Positions 1-6,606 of a DNA stretch of 64,000 bases are shown here, one piece after another. The first letter of the stretch is position 1. The number at the start of each line of letters is the position of its first letter. The notes beneath the pieces are model-generated. The model searched no databases. It saw only the letters and a list, made by a program, of their open reading frames with translations, and was not told where the DNA came from. The stretch covers positions 22,511-86,510 of the forward strand of contig JAEWCQ010000032.1 in NCBI GenBank assembly GCA_023390555.1, in the 5' to 3' direction. The position numbers and the translations under genes are program-made. This DNA comes from Bacillota bacterium (lineage in GTDB: Bacteria > Bacillota > Clostridia > Lachnospirales > Lachnospiraceae).

Positions 1-757
1 CATAAGTCTTTGCAGCTTCTGAATCAGCCTTCTCGTAAGCAAGTGCATCCTTGCTGACCGAATAGCCAGCCTCTAAAGCATAATTACCGTTTAATACAAC
101 ATAGTCCACTTCACTGATGACACGTGCTACCTGTGCAGCTTCCAATTCCTGAATCTCAATGTTGTGCGGATTATCTTCGATATCATTTACCGTTGCTTCC
201 AGACCGACACCGTCTTTTAAGGTAATCAGACCATTGTCCTGCAACAGAAGCAAAGCTCTTGCCTCATTCGTTGTATCATTCGGCACTGCGATAACAGCTC
301 CGTCCTTGATATCATCCAGACTTTTTGATGTTCCAGGATAGATCCCGAATGGCTCATAATGAATATCTCCGACAGCCACCAGATGTGTGCCATTTTCTTC
401 ATTGAAGTTCTCCAGATAAGGTTTATGCTCTACATAATTTGCGTCAAAATCACCGCTTTCCACAACCAGGTTTGGCTGTACATAATCATCAAATACGGTA
501 ACTTCCAGATCCCAGCCTTCTTTTGCGAGAATCGGCTTTGCCTGCTCTAAGATCTCAGAATGCGGTGTTGCGGATGCTGCAATCTTAATCGTGCCTTTCA
601 CCGCTGTCTCAGTGCCTTCTGTACTTTCGCTGCCTACTTCTTCTGAATTTTTGCCATTATCTGCGGCTGTATTATTCTCATTTTTTGTACCGCATCCTGC
701 CAGCACTCCTGTAGCAGTCACGACTGTAAGTAATATATATAATAATCTTTTTTTCAT
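1..757 (-). CDS. metQ: MetQ-like methionine-binding lipoprotein (partial, C-terminus outside window)
   Basis: Substrate-binding lipoprotein of the NLPA/MetQ family, which delivers D/L-methionine (possibly other sulfur amino acids) to the MetNI importer at the outer face of the membrane. The reading frame starts at the ATG complementary to 755-757 and stays open to the window edge, giving about 252 residues. A lysine-rich signal peptide ends in a lipobox (LAGC), followed by an Asn/Glu/Ser-rich linker and then the NLPA fold (for example the ASATPHSEIL and DANYVEHKPYL stretches). It lies 49 nt downstream of metI in the same direction, so it is the last visible gene of cysK-metN-metI-metQ. The 3' end is not in the window. 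Confidence 0.9.
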   Translation of the reverse strand, partial: MKKRLLYILLTVVTATGVLAGCGTKNENNTAADNGKNSEEVGSESTEGTETAVKGTIKIAASATPHSEILEQAKPILAKEGWDLEVTVFDDYVQPNLVVESGDFDANYVEHKPYLENFNEENGTHLVAVGDIHYEPFGIYPGTSKSLDDIKDGAVIAVPNDTTNEARALLLLQDNGLITLKDGVGLEATVNDIEDNPHNIEIQELEAAQVARVISEVDYVVLNGNYALEAGYSVSKDALAYEKADSEAAKTY

Positions 758-806
758 AATGATACCCTCATATCTCTCATGTTTTCATTTTATGTCTTCA
801 ACCGGC

Positions 807-1475
807 TCAGTTTCTTACTCTGCGGTCGATTTTCTTGGAAATCCGCATACCGATTTCCTGCAATATCTGTACAAGTATAATAAGTATAATGATCGTCACA
901 ATCATGATACCGGTCTGATAGCGGTAATATCCATAACGTATTGCTATATCACCGAGTCCTCCTCCTCCGACAACACCTGCCATTGCAGAGTATCCGAATA
1001 TGGTTCCAACTGCAATGGTCATGCCTACGACCAGGGAGACTCTTGCCTCCGGCAGCATGACTTTTAAAATTATGGCGCCGGTTCCTGCACCCATGCTCTG
1101 TGCCGCTTCGATCACGCCTCCGTCAACTTCTTTGAGGGAGGATTCCACCATTCTTGCAATGAACGGTGCCGCTGCAATTACCAAAGGTACGATCGTAGCC
1201 GTCGATCCGTAGCTTTTTCCTACCAGAAATCTGGTCAGCGGAATCAAAAGGATCAGGAGAATCAAAAATGGGATACTCCTTACCGTATTTGCAATAAAAT
1301 CGAGTATTTTATAGATTGCAAGGTTTGGCTTTAAACCATTCCGATCCGTTACAGTGAGCGCAATGCCCATCGGAAGTCCAAGCACATATCCAAGAAAGGT
1401 AGATGCCAGTGTCATATACAGTGTACTTAAAATGCCTTCACCTAACATCAGCCAAATCTCACGCGTAAACAGCAT
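807..1475 (-). CDS. metI: Methionine ABC transporter permease MetI
   Basis: Inner-membrane permease (222 aa, the usual family length) that forms the channel of the methionine importer. Several hydrophobic segments are visible, with the typical cytoplasmic EAA loop (EAAQSMGAGTGAIILKVMLP) that docks on the ATPase. The start overlaps the end of metN by 17 nt, which points to translational coupling. metQ follows 49 nt later. The exact substrate (methionine versus cystine-type amino acids) cannot be fixed from sequence. The NLPA-type binding protein and the NIL domain of MetN favour methionine. Confidence 0.93.
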   Translation of the reverse strand: MLFTREIWLMLGEGILSTLYMTLASTFLGYVLGLPMGIALTVTDRNGLKPNLAIYKILDFIANTVRSIPFLILLILLIPLTRFLVGKSYGSTATIVPLVIAAAPFIARMVESSLKEVDGGVIEAAQSMGAGTGAIILKVMLPEARVSLVVGMTIAVGTIFGYSAMAGVVGGGGLGDIAIRYGYYRYQTGIMIVTIIILIILVQILQEIGMRISKKIDRRVRN

Positions 1476-2475
1476 TCGCGTCCACCTCCTCTACCTTTAT
1501 GTTTCTGCCTGTGAAAGCGGCCACGATTTTTTCTGCCGTCTCAACATCATCGGGAAGCCCTAATATCATTTCGCCATACGCTGTTCCGTTGATATCCCTG
1601 GTATCCGCATATAAAATATTCAGCGGTTTTCCGACTGAAAGAATCACATTTGCCACCACCGGCTCAAAAGAGGAATTTCCCTCAAAAACAATACGGATAT
1701 TACGTTTTCCTTCTATGGTTGCCGCTGTACGGTCTCCGCTCTCTACCAGACGTCTTCCTGCCTGTGTCTTTGGCGATGCAAAGATCTCTGAAACCGTACC
1801 ATTCTCTACGAGATGACCCTGATCCAGAATCGCAACATGTGAACAGATCTGCTGTACCACTGTCATCTCATGGGTAATGATTACGATTGTAATTCCGAGA
1901 TCCCTGTTAATCTTCTGCAGCAACTTCAGGATGGATTGCGTTGTTTCCGGATCTAACGCACTGGTTGCCTCATCGCAGAGAAGAATCTTCGGATTTACTG
2001 CCAGAGCTCTTGCAATTGCCACACGCTGTTTCTGGCCTCCTGACAGCTGCGCCGGATAAGAAAATGCCTTTTCCTCAAGTCCGACGAGCTGCAGGAGTTC
2101 TTCTGCTTTTTCTCTTGCCTGCTTTTTCTTGATTCCCGCCAGTTCCAGCGGGAAACAGATGTTATCCAGCACATTTCGCTGCATCAGCAGGTTGAAATGC
2201 TGAAATATCATGGCAATGTCTGCTCTTGTTTTTCGCAGTTCTCTTTCGTTCAGGGAAGAAAGGTCCTTTCCGTCAATCCTTACTGTCCCGGATGTTGGCC
2301 GCTCCAGATAATTCAGGCATCGCACCAGTGTACTCTTTCCTGCTCCTGACATTCCGATGATACCGTAGATGTCTCCTTTTTCAATATCCAGGCTGACATC
2401 TTCTACCGCTATGATCTGACTGTCTTTCCCATGATACACTTTTGAAATATGTTCGACCTTAATTACTGGTTCCAT
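1459..2475 (-). CDS. metN: Methionine ABC transporter ATPase MetN
   Basis: ATP-hydrolysing subunit of the MetNIQ importer, cytoplasmic face. Walker A GMSGAGKS lies at residues 41-48, the ABC signature LSGGQ at 144-148 and Walker B (ILLCDEATSALD) just after it. The C-terminal ~80 residues look like the NIL regulatory domain, which in known MetN proteins binds methionine and inhibits transport when the cell is replete. Length (338 aa) is normal. It begins 12 nt after the cysK stop codon and overlaps metI, so the importer is co-transcribed with cysteine synthase. Confidence 0.95.
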   Translation of the reverse strand: MEPVIKVEHISKVYHGKDSQIIAVEDVSLDIEKGDIYGIIGMSGAGKSTLVRCLNYLERPTSGTVRIDGKDLSSLNERELRKTRADIAMIFQHFNLLMQRNVLDNICFPLELAGIKKKQAREKAEELLQLVGLEEKAFSYPAQLSGGQKQRVAIARALAVNPKILLCDEATSALDPETTQSILKLLQKINRDLGITIVIITHEMTVVQQICSHVAILDQGHLVENGTVSEIFASPKTQAGRRLVESGDRTAATIEGKRNIRIVFEGNSSFEPVVANVILSVGKPLNILYADTRDINGTAYGEMILGLPDDVETAEKIVAAFTGRNIKVEEVDANAVYA

Positions 2476-2487
2476 GAACTTCTCCTT

Positions 2488-3420
2488 TTATTCCGTGAAC
2501 AGTGCTGTTGAATAATATCTGTCACCGGTATCCGGAAGTAATGCTACGATTGTCTTGCCCTCATTTTCCGGACGCTTTGCCAGCTCGATTGCTGCGTATA
2601 AAGCAGCACCGGAGGAAATACCAACCAATACACCTTCCAGTTTTGCAACTTCTTTTCCCAGACGGAATGCATCTTCGTTCTTTACCGGGAATACTTCATC
2701 ATATACCTTCGTATTCAGTACGTCTGGTACAAATCCTGCACCGATTCCCTGAATCTTATGTGATCCGCTTCTTCCTTCGGACAGCACCGGCGAATCTGCA
2801 GGCTCTACTGCAACAATCTTCACATCCGGTTTCTGCTCCTTTAAATATTCACCTGTTCCTGTCACGGTTCCGCCTGTTCCAACACCTGCAACAAAGATAT
2901 CAACGTTTCCGTCCGTATCGTTCCAGATCTCAGGACCAGTCGTCTCTTTGTGTACTTTTGGGTTTGCAGGATTGATAAACTGTCCCGGAATATAACTGTC
3001 CGCAATCTCTTTTGCAAGTTCTTCTGCTTTTGCAATTGCGCCCTTCATACCCTTGGCGCCTTCCGTCAGAACAAGTTCTGCACCATATGCCTTTAAAATA
3101 TTTCTTCGCTCTACACTCATCGTCTCCGGCATCGTTAAAATAATGCGATAACCCTTGGCTGCTGCAATTGATGCAAGACCAATTCCTGTGTTTCCGGAAG
3201 TCGGCTCAATAATCACAGAACCTTCTTTTAACAGTCCTTTTTCTTCGGCATCTTCAATCATTGCTTTTGCAATTCTGTCTTTTACACTTCCTGCCGGATT
3301 AAAATACTCCAGTTTAGCAAGTACGGTTGCTTTCAGATCATATTCTTTTTCTACGTTTGTAACCTCAACCAGCGGAGTGTTGCCGATCAGTCCTAATGTA
3401 CCCTTATAAATGTTTGCCAT
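2488..3420 (-). CDS. cysK: Cysteine synthase A (O-acetylserine sulfhydrylase)
   Basis: PLP enzyme making L-cysteine from O-acetylserine and sulfide in the cytoplasm. The PLP lysine is K47 in [10 protein letters not shown] and the substrate-binding loop TSGNTG is at 74-79. The length of 310 aa is standard. The ribosome site (GAGAGGA) precedes the ATG by a few bases. It is followed within 12 nt by metN and preceded by an Rrf2 regulator gene and a 290-nt gap holding a possible leader ORF. Control by the Rrf2 (CymR-like) protein encoded just upstream is an inference from position and from the known role of CymR in Firmicutes. Confidence 0.95.
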   Translation of the reverse strand: MANIYKGTLGLIGNTPLVEVTNVEKEYDLKATVLAKLEYFNPAGSVKDRIAKAMIEDAEEKGLLKEGSVIIEPTSGNTGIGLASIAAAKGYRIILTMPETMSVERRNILKAYGAELVLTEGAKGMKGAIAKAEELAKEIADSYIPGQFINPANPKVHKETTGPEIWNDTDGNVDIFVAGVGTGGTVTGTGEYLKEQKPDVKIVAVEPADSPVLSEGRSGSHKIQGIGAGFVPDVLNTKVYDEVFPVKNEDAFRLGKEVAKLEGVLVGISSGAALYAAIELAKRPENEGKTIVALLPDTGDRYYSTALFTE

Positions 3421-3504
3421 AAAAATATCCTCTCTTTCTATTCATCATCATCATTTACCATTTTCATTCTTATTATTTACGTCACTCTGAAATTCCGATT
3501 TTCT

Positions 3505-3570
3505 TCAACAAAGCCATCTGCCTTTGGCATACCAGGCTTTTCTCTTTGGTCTTTCTACTCTATTCCCCAT
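3505..3570 (-). CDS. Possible 21-residue leader peptide upstream of cysK
   Basis: A short frame starts at the ATG complementary to 3568-3570, seven bases after a strong GGGAGG ribosome site, and ends with Trp-Leu-Cys-stop. The peptide is very basic (begins MGNRVERPKRK, ends AKGRWLC). Its coding RNA can fold, since AAAGCC near the middle pairs with GGCTTT near the end. It sits about 85 nt before the cysK start. No clear terminator follows, so attenuation is not shown. It may be a chance ORF. Confidence 0.35.
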   Translation of the reverse strand: MGNRVERPKRKAWYAKGRWLC

Positions 3571-3710
3571 ATGAATGCCTCCCTGATATTTCATACCTTT
3601 CATATATTTCCTATTGGTTTAATATGAATTAAGTATAATATAAAACTCCCAGACAATTTTGTCAAGGAGTTTTTTGCATTTTTCTGATTTTCTTTTGAAA
3701 AAATAACCTG

Positions 3711-4145
3711 CTAAATTACATAATCACAATTGATCTCACCCTGCCATTCCATCAGGTCTTTCAATGTGTACTTGTCCACAACTCCATGGATTGCATCATC
3801 CAGTTCCTTCCAAATACGCAACGTCACACATTCCGCCTGACGCTCACATACATTTACTTCATCTTCCAGACATGCAACCGGTGCAAGACTTCCTTCCACC
3901 TGACGCAGAATCATTCCAACTGTGTAATCTTTCGGTTCCTTCATCAAACGATAGCCCCCCTGCGGGCCGCGGATACTTTTTACAAAGCCGGCACGAACCA
4001 GAATCGATATGATCTGCTCCAGGTATTTCATGGATATATTCTGCCGCTCTGCCGTATCCTTCAGTCGCACAGGCTCTACCTCATCATTCATTGCAATATC
4101 TAGTAATAAACGTACGGCATAACGCCCTTTGGTTGATATTCTCAT
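3711..4145 (-). CDS. Rrf2 family regulator (CymR/IscR-like)
   Basis: Winged-helix transcription regulator of 144 aa. The start MRISTKGRYAV is preferred because GGAGGA lies 7 nt before that ATG. An upstream in-frame GTG at 4158-4160 would overlap the ribosome site. Three cysteines, C92, C100 and C106, lie in the region where IscR and NsrR bind an Fe-S cluster, although the spacing differs from classical IscR. It stands between iscU and cysK, so control of cysteine synthesis or sulfur supply is likely. A TTGACA/TATAAT promoter and a palindrome precede it, suggesting autoregulation. Whether it senses Fe-S status or binds CysK as CymR does cannot be told. Confidence 0.88.
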   Translation of the reverse strand: MRISTKGRYAVRLLLDIAMNDEVEPVRLKDTAERQNISMKYLEQIISILVRAGFVKSIRGPQGGYRLMKEPKDYTVGMILRQVEGSLAPVACLEDEVNVCERQAECVTLRIWKELDDAIHGVVDKYTLKDLMEWQGEINCDYVI

Positions 4146-4167
4146 ATTATCATCCTCCACACTGGCC

Positions 4168-4193
4168 TTTCAATCATTCTGTTTTGATTGAAA
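4168..4193 (-). promoter_or_regulatory. Inverted repeat in 5' leader of the second Rrf2 gene
   Basis: TTTCAATCA and TGATTGAAA form a 9-base inverted repeat with an 8-base spacer, between the promoter and the ribosome site of the Rrf2 gene. It could be an operator for autoregulation or an RNA hairpin. Confidence 0.4.
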
Positions 4194-4217
4194 AGATAGA
4201 ATCTCTCTGTTGCTATT

Positions 4218-4246
4218 ATTATATCTATATTTTCCTAGTGTGTCAA
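4218..4246 (-). promoter_or_regulatory. Sigma-A promoter for Rrf2-cysK-metNIQ
   Basis: Read on the minus strand: TTGACA, 17-base spacer, TATAAT, a consensus match. It lies in the iscU to Rrf2 gap. CCTAGT occurs twice on the plus strand here (about 4234 and 4264) and may be part of an operator. Confidence 0.75.
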
Positions 4247-4264
4247 TATGAAATAGTGGTTTTC

Positions 4265-4702
4265 CTAGTAATCCTCTTCCTCAAGGCCTTCTGATATGTC
4301 GTTTTTCGGTTTTTCCAGTCCCTCAATAGTGATGTCATGCTTTTCCGCATAATCCCAAAGAGCTGCATGAATTCCCTCTTCCGCAAGAAGCGAACAGTGT
4401 ACTTTTACCGGCGGCAGTCCGTCTAACGCTTCCATAACGGCCTTGTTTGTCACCAGCAGAGCTTCCTGTACGGTTTTTCCTTTTACCAGCTCTGTTGCCA
4501 TGCTGCTGGTTGCAACTGCGGCACCGCAGCCAAAGGTCTTAAATTTACAGTCTTCTATAATTCCGTCATCATTGATATCCAGATAGATTCGCATGATGTC
4601 GCCGCATTTTGCATTTCCTACTGTTCCTACTCCGCTTGCATTGTCTATCTCTCCGACATTTCTCGGATTCTGAAAATGATCCATTACTTTTTCACTATAC
4701 AT
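4265..4702 (-). CDS. iscU: Fe-S cluster scaffold protein IscU/NifU N-type
   Basis: Scaffold (145 aa) on which IscS-derived sulfur and iron are built into [2Fe-2S]/[4Fe-4S] clusters before transfer to apoproteins. The three ligand cysteines are visible: C33 (NAKCGD), C59 (FGCGAA) and C103 (VHCSLL). It follows iscS after 46 nt in the same direction, making the clostridial iscR-iscS-iscU set, which lacks hscA/hscB/fdx. The C-terminal tail is acidic. Confidence 0.94.
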   Translation of the reverse strand: MYSEKVMDHFQNPRNVGEIDNASGVGTVGNAKCGDIMRIYLDINDDGIIEDCKFKTFGCGAAVATSSMATELVKGKTVQEALLVTNKAVMEALDGLPPVKVHCSLLAEEGIHAALWDYAEKHDITIEGLEKPKNDISEGLEEEDY

Positions 4703-4748
4703 AAAACTGCCTCCTTCTAATTTTCTGTATTTCCTCTGTCCGTCTTTT

Positions 4749-5933
4749 CTATTTAGAATTCTTTCTTACAAAATCCTCATACAGCGGTGACATTTCCCGC
4801 AGATGCGATACAATTCTTTTCAGTTCTTCAATTGTAAAATCCACGTCTTCTTTTGTTGTATCTATGCCGAGAGTCAGGCGCAGTGATCCGTGCGCGATCT
4901 CATGCGGCAATCCGATTGCAAGCAGTACATGCGATGGGTCCAAAGAACCGGATGTACATGCCGACCCGGATGAGGCACAGATTCCTTTCATATCCAGCAT
5001 GATCAGCAATGACTCCCCTTCAATAAATCGGAAGCAGCAATTCACGTTGTTCGGCAGACGTTTTTTACGGTCACCGTTTATTTTGGTAAACGGAATCTCT
5101 TTTTCCAGACGTTCAATCAGATAATCCCGCAGTTCTATTTCTTTTTTGGTCCGTTCCTCAAGATCTGACACTGCAAGCTCAACTGCTTTTCCGTATCCGA
5201 CGATTCCCGGTACATTTTCCGTTCCTGCACGGCGCTTTCTTTCCTGTGCTCCGCCGTGAACGAAAGAACGAATCTTTACGCCCTTTCGGATGTACAAAAA
5301 ACCGATTCCCTTCGGACCGTTTAATTTGTGTCCGCTGCTGCTTAACATATCAATATTCAGCTCGTCGACATTGATTGGAACCTGTCCGAAAGCCTGTACA
5401 GCATCGGTATGAAAAAGAACACCGTTTTCATGTGCTATTTTTCCGATCTCCGCAACCGGCTCGATCGTTCCGATTTCATTGTTTGCAAACATAATCGAAA
5501 TCAAAATTGTCGTCGGACGGATTGCCTGTTTGAGTTCATCGAGTGAAATCAGACCGTTTTCATCTACATCCAGATAAGTAATTTCAAAACCCTGCTGTTC
5601 AAGATAATCACAGGTATGAAGAATTGCATGGTGCTCAATTTTGGAAGTAATAATGTGATTGCCTTTTGCCTTATATGCCTCTGCGGTCGCTTTTAGTGCC
5701 CAGTTATCAGATTCACTTCCACCCGCTGTAAAATAAATTTCTTCGGCTTTTGCACGAAGTGCAGCCGCAATGGTATCTCTCGCGTCTGTCACGGCTTTTC
5801 TGCTTTCTTCACCAAATGCATAGACAGTGGAAGCATTGCCATAGTATTCACTGAAGTACGGAAGCATCGCTTCCACAACCTCAGGAGCTGTCTTTGTAGT
5901 TGCCGCATTGTCAAGATATATCAGTTTTTTCAT
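4749..5933 (-). CDS. iscS: Cysteine desulfurase IscS/NifS
   Basis: PLP enzyme that removes sulfur from cysteine as a protein persulfide and passes it to IscU. The PLP lysine is K203 in SSGHKLNGPKG. The catalytic cysteine is C326 in SSGSACTSGS on the mobile loop typical of group I enzymes. The length of 394 aa is normal. The start codon overlaps the stop of the iscR-like gene (ATGA), so the two are translationally coupled. The next gene is iscU. Confidence 0.95.
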   Translation of the reverse strand: MKKLIYLDNAATTKTAPEVVEAMLPYFSEYYGNASTVYAFGEESRKAVTDARDTIAAALRAKAEEIYFTAGGSESDNWALKATAEAYKAKGNHIITSKIEHHAILHTCDYLEQQGFEITYLDVDENGLISLDELKQAIRPTTILISIMFANNEIGTIEPVAEIGKIAHENGVLFHTDAVQAFGQVPINVDELNIDMLSSSGHKLNGPKGIGFLYIRKGVKIRSFVHGGAQERKRRAGTENVPGIVGYGKAVELAVSDLEERTKKEIELRDYLIERLEKEIPFTKINGDRKKRLPNNVNCCFRFIEGESLLIMLDMKGICASSGSACTSGSLDPSHVLLAIGLPHEIAHGSLRLTLGIDTTKEDVDFTIEELKRIVSHLREMSPLYEDFVRKNSK

Positions 5934-6376
5934 TTCGATTCCTCCTCCTGTCTAAGCTTCATATTTTCTTTTAAAAGTTCACCGATATTAATATTGTCCA
6001 CTGTATCGTTGATACTTTCATTTATTTTTTCCCACACAATCCTGCTCAGGCAGTTTTTTGATCCAACACAGTGACCGTCCGTTGCGCCGTTGATTCCCGG
6101 GCATTCTACCGGTACCAGCTCTTCTTCCAAAGCCCGAAGCACCTCTCCGACGGAATAAGTATCTGCCGGTCTTGCTAAAATATAGCCTCCATTCGCTCCG
6201 CGTACACTTTTTACCAGTCCCGCACGTTTCAGCCTTCCGACCAGCTGTTCCAAATAACTTACCGAAATATCCTGGCGTCTTGCTATCATAGTCAGTGATG
6301 TGGGGCCTTCTTCACTGTATACCGCAAGATCAATAAAGGCTCTCAATCCATATCTTGCTTTCGTTGAAAGTTTCAT
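5930..6376 (-). CDS. iscR: Rrf2 family regulator, IscR-like
   Basis: Winged-helix repressor (148 aa) heading iscS-iscU. It starts MKLSTKARYGLRA, a classical Rrf2 N-terminus. Cysteines C92, C103 and C109 fit an Fe-S-sensing role, as known for IscR. The gene has a consensus promoter, and a clear AAGGAGAGAA ribosome site precedes the ATG. It overlaps iscS by 4 nt. Autoregulation of the isc operon according to Fe-S demand is the expected role, inferred from family and position. The C-terminus (MKLRQEEESK) is charged. Confidence 0.9.
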   Translation of the reverse strand: MKLSTKARYGLRAFIDLAVYSEEGPTSLTMIARRQDISVSYLEQLVGRLKRAGLVKSVRGANGGYILARPADTYSVGEVLRALEEELVPVECPGINGATDGHCVGSKNCLSRIVWEKINESINDTVDNINIGELLKENMKLRQEEESK

Positions 6377-6423
6377 AATCTTCTCTCCTTTAATCCAGAC
6401 TATTTTACTCGGATTTCATGTAG

Positions 6424-6452
6424 ATAGTAACACCATCCATTTTCGGTGTCAA
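6424..6452 (-). promoter_or_regulatory. Sigma-A promoter for iscR-iscS-iscU
   Basis: On the minus strand TTGACA, 17 bases, TACTAT. It lies about 50 nt before the iscR-like ATG in the 230-nt divergent gap shared with the plus-strand hydrogenase-like/EAL gene. Confidence 0.65.
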
Positions 6453-6606
6453 CACTGTTTTTTAAATAAATATCCATACAACTTATATGTATTTTAAATA
6501 TAAACAAAATAATGGATTTTTTTGGCATTTTTTTGTAGAAATTCTTCTTTTTATACACTATAATAGCCTTATACTATAATTTTGATTAAATTTCGGGTGG
6601 GATTTT

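Noticed and set aside
4146..4160. Upstream GTG start for the second Rrf2 gene
   Set aside because: The GTG would place the ribosome site inside the gene; the ATG at 4145 fits the family N-terminus.
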